This document shows, piece by piece, positions 47,475 to 56,263 of a stretch of 64,000 nt of DNA. The stretch is from Chitinophaga ginsengisoli. GTDB taxonomy: Bacteria; Bacteroidota; Bacteroidia; Chitinophagales; Chitinophagaceae. The notes below the pieces were generated by a model, which was given only the letters and a program-made list of their open reading frames with translations, was not told the origin of the DNA and did no database searches. Position 1 is the first letter of the stretch. Every line of letters starts with the position of its first letter. The position numbers were made by a program, and so were the translations under genes. The stretch spans positions 604,684 to 668,683 of the forward strand of contig NZ_PYGK01000004.1 in the NCBI RefSeq assembly GCF_003014595.1, given 5' to 3'.

Positions 47475-48186
47475 ATGGAAAATAAGACAGTCTGGAGAAA
47501 GATAACATTAGGCGACGCCTGGGGCGTAGATAAATTGGTGGCAGCGCTTGGCAAAAACAGACATATGATTGATCCTGCGGCTGAGCAGATAATGCGTACC
47601 CCTGAATTTAATACAGGCCATATTGCGTCTGAGATTGCATTGACAAAAGTAGTACTAAAAGAGCTGGGACTCGAAGATGGAGTCGGATATGCAGATATAT
47701 TTGCTGCCGCTGGAAAAGCCGGTTTAAAATTATGTCCGCCCGAGCTAGGACCGCGACTGCGTCTTGCGTATGATCAGCCATATGAGGAAACCCTGGTAGT
47801 AGCTATGGTGCCTATTAAAGATGAGGATCAGCTGGCCTCTGTTTTTACTGTTCATCATTGGGATTGGGGACAGGGCTTAGGTGCGTGTTGTTGTGGCATA
47901 AGCGATAAGGAAGATGACTGGCATGCCGATAGCGAATGGATCTTCAGGTTATCTGGTCGGTGGCGATCTAAAAGCAGCCCTTATCATTGAATACCATCAC
48001 AGCTTTTACATTCACGGTAAAGTAATCGCCGGATTTATATACACTACGCATGCGGCTGCACCGCGTGGTCCGCTCCAATCGAACCTGAAGGATGAAGACT
48101 TCATAGATGAGGTGATTACAAAAGATGAACTTGACCTGGATAAGGCCCTGAAGAAAATAATGGTGGGCGATTCTATCGTTAGATAG
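47475..48186 (+). pseudogene. Unrecognised conserved-type protein, broken by a frameshift
   Basis: Frame 1 runs from the ATG at 47475 (MENKTVWRKITLGDAWGVDK) to a stop at 47990. A second frame open from 47914 continues in the same protein style (GGDLKAALIIEYHHSFYIHG) to 48186. Around 47940-47965 the sequence passes from WHADSEWIF in frame 1 to LVGGDLKAALIIEY in frame 2. Joined, they give about 236 aa. I do not recognise a family. It leads a cluster with the genes at 48265 and 48936. A sequencing error is possible. Confidence 0.6.
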
Positions 48187-48264
48187 TGGCTTCTAATGAT
48201 GATATGCTAAGGCAACAAGTACTGTGGTATGCGATAAAAGAAAACAAAAATAGATATTTGAATA

Positions 48265-48924
48265 ATGGAAAGCGAACAGACATCTATGGATGAATTAAAG
48301 GAGCAATACGGTGAACAATACTGGTGGAACTGGTTTGAAGAAACGGTGTCACTGAATGATGAACCTGTTTCAATCAGACATATAACAGGGCCATTACAGG
48401 TTGAGGGTGATTTCATCCTTGACGAAGACCCTTGGGCGATCATCATCGACGGAGATGTGACAATAAAAGGAACCTTTATTTGTAAAACACCTGAAGAGCG
48501 CTTGAGCACACTGGTAGTTTTGGGCAAATTGAAGGCGGATAATCTTTTCTTCTCAGGCAGTGCGCGCCTTGCAATTGAAGATGATGTTACACTGGACGGC
48601 TTTGTTGTCGGCACCTGGGGGGATGGGGGAGCGATCCTCGATGTAACAGGAACCCTGACGGCACGCGGTGTATTGCTTGATCCGCATACACCGGCAAAAG
48701 CGTCAAAAGAAATCAATGCCCTGATCATGTGCGGTGAGGGCTGGCCAATAAAACCTGATTTCCTGGACGGCGACGAGCCAGCGCTTTTTGATCCGGGTGT
48801 TCTCGACAGAGGCGGACCTTTTGTTGACTTAAATCTGGTACGCAAGGTAGCGCAGGCCGGAGCGCCCGTATTCAATCAGGCTGTAGAAAAGGAAAAGAGA
48901 AAGGATAAAGGATTACCAATATAA
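48265..48924 (+). CDS. Hypothetical protein, probable beta-helix
   Basis: 219 aa, cytoplasmic. From residue 40 to 145 the protein shows regular short strands and G/D turns (GPLQVEGDFILDEDPWAIII, DGDVTIKGTFI, GKLKADNLFFSG, DDVTLDGFVVG, GTLTARGVLL), which suggests a polymer-forming or bactofilin-like beta-helix. N- and C-terminal flanks are acidic and basic. No family assigned. 11 bp before the TPR-like gene. Confidence 0.7.
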   Translation: MESEQTSMDELKEQYGEQYWWNWFEETVSLNDEPVSIRHITGPLQVEGDFILDEDPWAIIIDGDVTIKGTFICKTPEERLSTLVVLGKLKADNLFFSGSARLAIEDDVTLDGFVVGTWGDGGAILDVTGTLTARGVLLDPHTPAKASKEINALIMCGEGWPIKPDFLDGDEPALFDPGVLDRGGPFVDLNLVRKVAQAGAPVFNQAVEKEKRKDKGLPI

Positions 48925-48935
48925 CGGCAACGACA

Positions 48936-50345
48936 ATGGATAAAGCTGCGTTTGAATCGCAATTGCGGGAGATAACAGTGGCCAGGGATGAAACAAAACT
49001 GGCAGCTTTAGTGAAAGATTTGCAGTCGGATGATGTTCAGCAATATAAGACGGAACTGGCAGATGCCTGGTTGGACTTGTTCTCGGTTTGGTATTATGAT
49101 TTTGCTTGTGATAAAGTGATCATGGGAGATGGACCGGATACATTTTTTTCGTCCCTGCTTGATATGCTTACAGCTGCAGAAGAAATTAATCCGGTTCGAA
49201 TTTATCATGTAGAAAGAGCTGATTGTTACCAGGCGCTTGCTGAGTTAAAGAACAACCGGGATGATCAACTCGTTTATATAGAAAAAGCAGCCCAGCAGAT
49301 TCTGAAGGCATTGGAGGCTCAACCTGACTCCTATGAACTGAACAGTAGACTCGTTAATATTTTATTGGATAAAGTAAAGATTAACCAACAATTTACAGAC
49401 GATGAGTTTACGGTTGCGTTAGCTTATTTTGAACGCGCCTTACAGCACTACACAAGTTCGGCTCACCTGATACCTATTTACAATAGCTTCAGTATACTAG
49501 GCTTTCCCTTCCCTAAAAACGGGTATTGGCATAACACCTTTATCACGAAACTCACATCAGCACTTCATGCATTAGCCGAAAAAGAGCCACTCGTATATCT
49601 GCGATGGTCAGATGAACTGGTAAGAATGGTCGATCATAAATATGATTACATTCCACCTGTTTATACACAAGAAATAAGCACGCAGGCAATTGCCTTATTA
49701 AATGCTTTAGTGAATATAGAAACAGACGATACAGAACAGCTGAATCAGTTGGGCGCCGCTTTCTCAAAAGCAGCTGGACAATTGAACGGTCTAAACGACC
49801 GGACCGAAGCTTTAATACATTATGAAGTGGCGTTAAAATATTTCACAAAGGGACAGGATATTAATCCGGCCGCATGGACTTTTCCTGTATATGCTACCAA
49901 TGTATTAAAAGCGATGGCGGTCATTTACTATGATCAACACAAACGGAATATGGTGATTGAATTGTTTGAAAAGGGGCGGGCGATTTTTTCCAGGATGCTT
50001 GAACATGCAATAAATTTTACGATCAACCTCTATTGGGGAGAATTTCTGATTGAATATGCACGGCTGGCTTATGGCTTTAATGCGCCGGATGTTTTTCAGG
50101 AGGCTGAGGCGAAGTTATTGCTGGCAAAGGATTTAGGGCAGGGGTACTATACAGGACCGTACTATGGACTGGCTAAAATTGCGCTGAAATCAGGTGATGG
50201 GGACAAGTGTCTGGCAATTTTAAAAGAATGTAAGGCTGTGTTTAGTAATGCATATCATGAGTTTTCATTAGACCATGTATTAGCCGATGAAGATTTTAAA
50301 GAAATAAGACCGGATATCTTGCTGATAGAGGGAGGACAAGCATAA
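48936..50345 (+). CDS. Hypothetical protein, TPR-like helical repeats
   Basis: 469 aa, no signal peptide. Predicted all-helical, with TPR-like pairs such as ALAYFERALQHYTSSAHLIP, ALIHYEVALKYFTKGQDINP and VIELFEKGRAIFSRML. Acidic and aromatic-rich. Probably a protein-protein scaffold. Partner of the preceding gene by the 11-bp gap. No known family recognised. Confidence 0.7.
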   Translation: MDKAAFESQLREITVARDETKLAALVKDLQSDDVQQYKTELADAWLDLFSVWYYDFACDKVIMGDGPDTFFSSLLDMLTAAEEINPVRIYHVERADCYQALAELKNNRDDQLVYIEKAAQQILKALEAQPDSYELNSRLVNILLDKVKINQQFTDDEFTVALAYFERALQHYTSSAHLIPIYNSFSILGFPFPKNGYWHNTFITKLTSALHALAEKEPLVYLRWSDELVRMVDHKYDYIPPVYTQEISTQAIALLNALVNIETDDTEQLNQLGAAFSKAAGQLNGLNDRTEALIHYEVALKYFTKGQDINPAAWTFPVYATNVLKAMAVIYYDQHKRNMVIELFEKGRAIFSRMLEHAINFTINLYWGEFLIEYARLAYGFNAPDVFQEAEAKLLLAKDLGQGYYTGPYYGLAKIALKSGDGDKCLAILKECKAVFSNAYHEFSLDHVLADEDFKEIRPDILLIEGGQA

Positions 50346-50484
50346 ATGCATACTTTATACTGTTTGTAATTCAAAATATATTTACAGCTATAACGCATGC
50401 CCAATTATAGACTGAAGAAAATAACAAATGATGAATAATGACAGCACCAGGATCATTCACAGAAGGACGCCTGAATAAGCCGCT

Positions 50485-50995
50485 ATGGTAGCAAACACTA
50501 AGCGGGCAATGGAAATCACAGACAGGATTAATCGTTTAACATTCAATGATGCAGACGAAATTCGTGCTTTGTTCAGCGAACTTATTTGCAAGTCAGTAGA
50601 TAAAAACTTTTTGCTGCTCCCGCCATTCTATACTGCGGGCGGGGATGAAATCCGCGTAGGACGAAATGTATTCATCAATCAGAACTGTACCTTGTATGAC
50701 CTTGGTGGTCTCGATATCGGAGATGATGTGATGATCGGGCCGAATGTAAGTATTATCACGACTGGGCATCCCCTCGATCCTTCGCCGCGCCGCGCTGTTA
50801 CAATTGGAAGGCCTATTGTGATTGAGAAAAACGTCTGGATCGCAGCCAGCACAACAATCATTGGGGGGGACGATAGGTCAAAACTCAGTTGTAGCTACAG
50901 GCGCTGTGGTCACCAGGGACGTTCCCGCGAATGTGCTTGTTGGTGGAAATCCCGCGCGTGTTATTCGTGAGATTGGCGACGGCTTGAAAGAATAG
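50485..50995 (+). pseudogene. Maltose O-acetyltransferase-like (LbH), frameshifted at a G7 run
   Basis: The ATG at 50485 begins a hexapeptide-repeat acetyltransferase: [53 protein letters not shown]. After seven Gs at 50863-50869 the frame is lost (early stop at 50970). In the other frame the rest follows: [39 protein letters not shown] and a stop at 50995. The last catalytic coils are thus split. Either a real mutation in a homopolymer or a sequencing error. Confidence 0.85.
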
Positions 50996-51075
50996 TTGGA
51001 AAGAGTGGATGCAAATGGAGAATGAAAGTGAGACACCACCATATATAAGCTATGCTGCAGAAGACAAAGTTCAGT

Positions 51076-51249
51076 TCATTCCTTGATTACTTGTGTGAGG
51101 CACTGGGTGTATTGTATCGATTCAGCCAGCCTCTTTGAACGCCAATGTTTGTACTCCTCTGTCCCTGTCAATGCTGCATACTGATGCATTTCGATATAAT
51201 AGACATAACATTGCCACAAATCTTTATTTATTAAGAGTTCATTGGAAGA
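51076..51249 (-). other. Possible small coding remnant
   Basis: 57 open codons on the minus strand with protein-like composition (LWQCYVYYIEMHQYAALTGT, EEYKHWRSKRLAESIQYTQC) ending in a stop at 51076. The only ATG is internal. No family recognised. The rest of 50996-51361 shows nothing else. Confidence 0.3.
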
Positions 51250-51361
51250 TCAAAGTGAACTTCAAAAAATATAGACTTGTGGCTTATTTAAGGGATTTTT
51301 AATTACCAAATTGGATGCATAATGAACATAATACTGAGGTTTATACCTGTATTATTACGCA

Positions 51362-51583
51362 TCATATTTTCCCGAGTCTCTTCAAAGTGTCATCCAGATC
51401 TTTGAAGGCTCTATTTGTATCATTGACACTTTTCCGTACGGAGCCATTGCCATCGTTAAGTTGAATGTTACTTCCACAGGCGCATTTTATTAATTTTCTG
51501 TTAATGGCATCACGGAACGTTACGGTATGTTTTCTGCCGCATTCACACTTGATTTCTATTTTTTCCTTACCTAAATCGAACAT
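51362..51583 (-). CDS. Small zinc-ribbon-like protein
   Basis: 73 aa. Two C-x-C knuckles (IKCECGRKHTVTF and IKCACGSNIQL) suggest a four-cysteine zinc ribbon in the first 45 residues, followed by a helical, charged tail (VNDTNRAFKDLDDTLKRLGK). Last gene of the minus-strand side of the defence island. Function unknown; could bind nucleic acid. Confidence 0.65.
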   Translation of the reverse strand: MFDLGKEKIEIKCECGRKHTVTFRDAINRKLIKCACGSNIQLNDGNGSVRKSVNDTNRAFKDLDDTLKRLGKI

Positions 51584-51631
51584 ATTATGATTTTAAAATT
51601 TGAATATAAAGTATCATTTGGTATTTTGGAG

Positions 51632-51801
51632 CTACTCCCTTGTTATACCTTTAAATGGTTTATTGTCCCATTTCCCATCTAAAAAAAGGCCGATCTAGTA
51701 TCTCGTTTTGCTCATTTTGCTGTTCCAGGGTTAAACGTTTGGGATCTGTTTTTTACGGCTTCATTGCGATGTCCGTCACCGATTTTTCCATTTTTTGCCA
51801 T
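51632..51801 (-). pseudogene. Decayed small conserved protein (MAKNGKIGDGHRN type)
   Basis: The ATG at 51801 begins MAKNGKIGDGHRNEAVKNRS, a start I associate with a widespread family of about 60-aa proteins of unknown role (usual continuation: SQxxNPxTxxWVKRD...). Here the Trp codon is TGA (NPGTAK-stop-AKRDTRS) and a shift at a run of seven Ts moves the rest into another frame, where FLDGKWDNKPFKGITRE and a stop at 51632 restore the family end. So one nonsense and one frameshift mutation. Confidence 0.6.
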
Positions 51802-51819
51802 GACAGTCTTGTTTTATTG

Positions 51820-52128
51820 TTAATAATTATATCTTTTCCAGGGAATTCTTGATGGATGGATGTTTGAAAGAAAATTGACAATATCATCTCTGCCGTGATA
51901 AGTTGGCATTCCTCTCGAGTTTTGTACCATTAGAATAATAGGAATTCCCGAAAAGATAGCGCCGAAGGTTCTTCTCGTACTTTCACGCTCCCGGTTATTA
52001 CTTAATACATAAGACTTTACTACAACTATGGCGAAAGTCACTCTTTGTTCGGTAATTACTGCTCCATCGAATTGCATCTCTTTTTTTCTACAAAGTAAAA
52101 GGGCTATGGCGAACTGATAGTTCGCCAT
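51820..52128 (-). CDS. Hypothetical 102-aa protein
   Basis: No signal peptide. The C-terminal half (FSGIPIILMVQNSRGMPTYH, GRDDIVNFLSNIHPSRIPWK) resembles a small uncharacterised Bacteroidota protein type that ends in an IPWKxY tail. It follows the WYL gene by 13 bp, so both are co-transcribed. The start ATG lies in a perfect hairpin (52106-52128); the inner Met18 at 52077 is the other possible start. Confidence 0.6.
   Translation of the reverse strand: MANYQFAIALLLCRKKEMQFDGAVITEQRVTFAIVVVKSYVLSNNRERESTRRTFGAIFSGIPIILMVQNSRGMPTYHGRDDIVNFLSNIHPSRIPWKRYNY
52106..52128 (-). promoter_or_regulatory. Hairpin that contains the start codon of the 102-aa gene
   Basis: ATGGCGAACT-ATC-AGTTCGCCAT on the minus strand: 10-bp perfect stem with 3-nt loop, with the ATG forming its 5' arm. 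It could hide the start from ribosomes, or be a terminator after the WYL gene if translation begins at 52077. Confidence 0.5.
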
Positions 52129-52141
52129 GCAATTTTTTTAA

Positions 52142-53149
52142 TTAGGGATGCTTTTTTATGCCTAGTAGTAGCATATTTTTTACTTGAGTTAATACACAGA
52201 TGGGAGAAATTACTTTGATATCAGGAGTCTTGCTGAGAATATATTCGTAGAGCTCGTAAGATGGGATTATTTCAATGCTGATTGTAAGACTTTTGGCTGT
52301 TTCTTTTAGGATTTTTTGAGTTGGATGTATAGGTAGAGACTTAATATAAGGAATTTGTTCTTTACTAAATTGTAAGACTATCTCCTGAACATTTCCCTCC
52401 AGGACGGTAACGCCAAAGGAATGTTTAAAGTATTTTGCTGGATCAAAAGATCCATAGTTTTCATAGTTGCCGTTTGCGAGATGTAGCTGAGAAATTCTAT
52501 CAAGCGCAAATATTTTAATCTTCAGATCCTTGTGTACGTAACCAACTAAATACCATCTGTTTTTATATTCTTTAAGTAGATAGGGAGGTATTATTCTTTC
52601 CTTAGTTTTGATATTAATATTAAATTTTTGATATTTTAAACTAATGTTTTGCTTTTCACTAATGGCTTGTATTATGAGCTCTAAAAAGTCACCTTCTATC
52701 GTATAGTTAATGGTGTCTGTCTGAACTATCCAGTTTACATTAATTTCCTTATTTAATTTGTGTTTTAATTTAATTCCGTTAATGACTTTTTGTATCGCGT
52801 TGGAGTAGTCTTTAAAAAGTCCGCATCCGCTATATATTTGCAAACGAGATGCATAGAATGTTAAAGCATTGATTTCATTTGTCTGGAGAGCAATATTTTC
52901 TATAGTGAAATCTCTGTCTGAATACCGATAGGCTTTGTTTTTGTTGTCGTACTCAATGGGTGCGTTGTAGCCAAGGCGGGTGTCTTCCATCATGTCTTTA
53001 ATATCTTTTTGAATGGTTCGTATGCTCACATTTTCCAAAAGTTTTTCTTCAATTATTCTCTTCAATTTTTTGGTTTTTATCCATGCATTTTCTCTAAGGG
53101 CTGAATTTATTACTCGATATCTAAAAAGTTGTTCTTTAGATTTTGCCAT
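52142..53149 (-). CDS. WYL-domain transcriptional regulator
   Basis: 335 aa. N-terminal winged helix (about 1-75, LFRYRVINSALRENAWIKTK, VSIRTIQKDIKDMM), central WYL domain (about 155-225, ISLKYQKFNINIKTKERIIP, WYLVGYVHKDLKIKIFALDR) and a WCX-like C-terminus. AT-rich. WYL regulators frequently repress or tune phage-defence genes. It is divergent from the Shedu gene, so it is the likely regulator of that locus. Confidence 0.92.
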   Translation of the reverse strand: MAKSKEQLFRYRVINSALRENAWIKTKKLKRIIEEKLLENVSIRTIQKDIKDMMEDTRLGYNAPIEYDNKNKAYRYSDRDFTIENIALQTNEINALTFYASRLQIYSGCGLFKDYSNAIQKVINGIKLKHKLNKEINVNWIVQTDTINYTIEGDFLELIIQAISEKQNISLKYQKFNINIKTKERIIPPYLLKEYKNRWYLVGYVHKDLKIKIFALDRISQLHLANGNYENYGSFDPAKYFKHSFGVTVLEGNVQEIVLQFSKEQIPYIKSLPIHPTQKILKETAKSLTISIEIIPSYELYEYILSKTPDIKVISPICVLTQVKNMLLLGIKKHP

Positions 53150-53712
53150 TGCTGAAATACTTTATGGTAAAAGGGGTAAAAAATGAATTAATTAATGGAA
53201 GTATTTTTGGGAGTATTTGACTATATCGAAGTTAGAATAAATTTTTTTTACGTAAGAAGGGGATTTTTCCTGTTTAAAAAATGGAATATGTAAACAAATT
53301 TCTAATCTTTAGTTGTTTTGTGAGTATCGAACCAAATTCAAGGGAGCGATCTTGCTACTTGTTGCGGCCAAGCGCTTCGGAATGGCCAGTAAAAAGAGAG
53401 GCTTTTCGGCAACGCTCAGGAACTGTGTTTTCGAGGCTTTTATTAATGAGCTTAGTTAACAATCTTGCGGGTTGAACGAGATTATCTTACTTTCTTCTTG
53501 CCATCGATATTATTGTGCTGACGGGTTCTATATGAGTTTCGCCAGGCACTAAGCGATGCTATGAGAATTAGGTATTAGTACCTATTAGATATTCCTCTGA
53601 ATCGCGACGACAGAAATTTCACCTAAAAGGCTTAAGAGGAATTTAGTATCTTTCATTATAACCCATCTAATAACCTAGAGGGAATTCAGCTCTGAAACTA
53701 AAATAAATAATA
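53150..53712. promoter_or_regulatory. Divergent control region between WYL and Shedu genes
   Basis: 563 bp. Dyad TAGGTA-TTAG-TACCTA at 53569-53584, 129 bp before the Shedu start, is a candidate operator. Around 53335-53460 a 48-codon stretch reads KFKGAILLLVAAKRFGMASK and on to a stop; it has no start and no family match, so I treat it as unassigned. Confidence 0.5.
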
Positions 53713-55167
53713 ATGGCGCGCCCTTATCCGTCCAATACTTTACAACCTAACGGACAACTCGAATTCCAGGAAATTAAGCCTGGCTTTCATCGAGTTTTCT
53801 TTACTCCGCCGATTGAAGCGTTACATGGTATGCAGAAATTATATGTTTCTGTTCCGGAGAATTATAAAAGACCAATTTTTGATATAAATCATGTAGACAA
53901 ACTACTTACTATATATCCTTATCAAGTATGGGGTATGCAACCAATGATCCCCAAATATTATATATTAGATACCATCAGACTAGACCTGACACGGCATACG
54001 GAAGCATATTTCCCAGATGCTGAGGATATTGAAAAATTCCTTTCTGATGTATTGCCTAGCGCCCTTGTTGAAGATTATAATTATGGACTGGGATTCCGAA
54101 AAAACTATAGGCCTATAGTTTCTATGCTAGAAGGATTTGACGTAAAGGAATTGCGCATCACGACGACTGGACCAACTACTATTGATATAAATTTAAATAC
54201 AGCCACGATAAAGCGTGGCGATTTAGAGTTGATGTGCAGAAGCATTGACAATATCACCCAACGATCACAAAGAATTTCGGCAGCCTTAAAAAAAGAAGCT
54301 ATAAATGAGTTATTTGTGCAGTTATTGACAAATACAAACCCTGATCCTGTTTCCAAATTAACTAATGCGGAATTGGCCAGACGGATAGGCAAATCCACAC
54401 GGCTAATGCCCGGGGGAGCTACTCAAAGGGAGCAAAAGGATGCGATGACAGTTATCAGGCAAAATGGAAGAAAAATTATTGGTGAGCAGCCAGATGAACT
54501 GATAAAACTGCGAAATGATATAGAATTGGTCACTTTGGAAGACCTTATTAGCAGGTATGAGGTAATGCTTGGTAAGCAATTACAGGAGTCGCACTGGCAA
54601 AAGCTTTTTAACGAGAATCCATTTATATTAAACATGGCATTCGGAATTCCTGTAATGAAGGTTCAGGGAGAGGCCTCAATAGGAGGACGTAAACTCTCTG
54701 GATCTGGAGATAAAATAGCTGACTTCCTGGTTAGAAATAGTATTACCAATAATGCGGCTATTATTGAAATAAAGACGCCGGCTACAAGGTTGCTTAATCC
54801 GAAAGAATATCGGAGTGGCGTTTTCACTCCTTCGGTTGAAATAACGGGAGCGGTTAACCAAATACTTGATCAGATATTTATGTTTCAGAAGGAGATTAAC
54901 TCCTTAAAGGCTAACAGTAGGGAACCTGATCTGGAATCGTATTCTGTTATGGGTATTTTGATTGCGGGTACCTCTATGACTGGCTCTAATGAACAAAAAT
55001 CATTTGAACTTTTTAGGGGAAATTCCAAAAGCATACAGATAGTTACGTTTGACGAATTGCTAAAGAAGTTAAAAGATCTACATGCCTTCTTATGTCCCAC
55101 AGGCTCTTCTAAAGACACTTTGATACAGGAGAAAGTAATTACTAGCGAAGAAGATTTGCCCTTTTGA
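53713..55167 (+). CDS. sduA: Shedu-type anti-phage nuclease (SduA, DUF4263-like)
   Basis: 484 aa. The C-terminal domain matches Shedu/DUF4263: ESHWQKLFNENPFIL (about 293-307) followed by a PD-(D/E)xK site, GDKIADFLVRN (D337) and AAIIEIKTPATR (E352, K354). Shedu proteins act as single-gene phage-defence nucleases. The N-terminal 280 residues are variable in the family and here show no named domain; they probably set what is sensed. WYL regulator divergent, DUF4238 gene 75 bp downstream. Confidence 0.88.
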   Translation: MARPYPSNTLQPNGQLEFQEIKPGFHRVFFTPPIEALHGMQKLYVSVPENYKRPIFDINHVDKLLTIYPYQVWGMQPMIPKYYILDTIRLDLTRHTEAYFPDAEDIEKFLSDVLPSALVEDYNYGLGFRKNYRPIVSMLEGFDVKELRITTTGPTTIDINLNTATIKRGDLELMCRSIDNITQRSQRISAALKKEAINELFVQLLTNTNPDPVSKLTNAELARRIGKSTRLMPGGATQREQKDAMTVIRQNGRKIIGEQPDELIKLRNDIELVTLEDLISRYEVMLGKQLQESHWQKLFNENPFILNMAFGIPVMKVQGEASIGGRKLSGSGDKIADFLVRNSITNNAAIIEIKTPATRLLNPKEYRSGVFTPSVEITGAVNQILDQIFMFQKEINSLKANSREPDLESYSVMGILIAGTSMTGSNEQKSFELFRGNSKSIQIVTFDELLKKLKDLHAFLCPTGSSKDTLIQEKVITSEEDLPF

Positions 55168-55242
55168 AGAAGGATAGGGATGCATATTAAAATCGATTTG
55201 TAAAGATGAAAGCGGAAATATTTTAGAACTTTTCTATTAAAA

Positions 55243-56133
55243 ATGAGTGTACCTGTTAGGCAGCATTATATTCCCAAATCATATTTGCGTCATTTTGCCA
55301 TTAATCCCAAAGATAATCAGCTTAGAAGTATGATTTGGCATGGATGGATTGGTGAATATGGTCCAAGAACTGAAAAGACATCGATAAATTCTGATAAATT
55401 TAAGATAGAACATTTCTATACGGTACCTTCTAATGAAGAAGATCCATACATAATTGAACGCACTTTTTCCGCTGAGCTAGAGCCACGTTACAGTCAAATA
55501 ATTAAAGAAGTGCAAGAGGAGGGGAATTTGTCATTAGAGTGTAGGGGTAATATCATGTTATGGCTCTTTTTCAGTAAATACCGTAATCTTCGATTTCGAA
55601 ATCACATGGAAGATCTTGTGAAGTGGTATAGCCATACAGTTCATGCTATGCAATATGGGAAAGATGCGGCGGAAGCTGAAAGGATGAAATTTGAAATAGA
55701 AGCGAAGTATATTGCAAAACAGATCCAAGTAGAACATTTTGCAAATGAAAAACTACTCGAGGAATTTGATCGAAAATTAGGCTCAAAAGAGTGGCGTATT
55801 TGGAAAAGCAGGAAAGGGAATGAATTTATAACTACCGATGATCCTGGATTTTCAATCAATATGGAACCTGATGATCTTCAAAACCTTAATGGCTTATTCG
55901 CGGGTAATGCAGCTGCATCAAATTTTTTTCCTCTTACGCCAAAATACTGTGTGGAAATAGTTCCTTTTAGAGCAGGGACACCTGTGAGTATCAATTTGAG
56001 GAATCAGGTAATACCATTTGCTATAGCAAGCAATACCTTCATTGATTTTATTAACGGCTGTTCTATAAGAACTCGGAATAAGTATATCATAGGCTCTAGC
56101 AAGGAAAAAATACAGAATCTGTTACAGTCATAG
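55243..56133 (+). CDS. DUF4238-domain protein
   Basis: 296 aa. Begins MSVPVRQHYIPKSYLRHFA, the DUF4238 signature (xHYIPxxYLxxF) at residues 7-18. Middle part has helices with LWLFFSKYRNLRFRNHMED, then EFITTDDPGF (family D-P region) and FFPLTPKYCVEIVP. DUF4238 has no established biochemical role. The 75-bp gap from the Shedu stop and the same AT-rich base use suggest a two-gene unit; an effector or partner role is inference. Confidence 0.85.
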   Translation: MSVPVRQHYIPKSYLRHFAINPKDNQLRSMIWHGWIGEYGPRTEKTSINSDKFKIEHFYTVPSNEEDPYIIERTFSAELEPRYSQIIKEVQEEGNLSLECRGNIMLWLFFSKYRNLRFRNHMEDLVKWYSHTVHAMQYGKDAAEAERMKFEIEAKYIAKQIQVEHFANEKLLEEFDRKLGSKEWRIWKSRKGNEFITTDDPGFSINMEPDDLQNLNGLFAGNAAASNFFPLTPKYCVEIVPFRAGTPVSINLRNQVIPFAIASNTFIDFINGCSIRTRNKYIIGSSKEKIQNLLQS

Positions 56134-56263
56134 TGGGGGCTCTGATATATAAGCTTTTTAACTTCAGCTAGTGTTAAGCGCACCTACCTTGCCAGTATAG
56201 TGGTTACTAGCTACCGGCGGCAGTGAACTAACCAGCCACAAAAATTCGCAAAATATGCTGAAA

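Noticed and set aside
53335..53460. 48-codon open stretch with protein-like sequence (KGAILLLVAAKRFGMASKKR)
   Set aside because: No start codon, no family match, and it lies in a control region; chance cannot be excluded.
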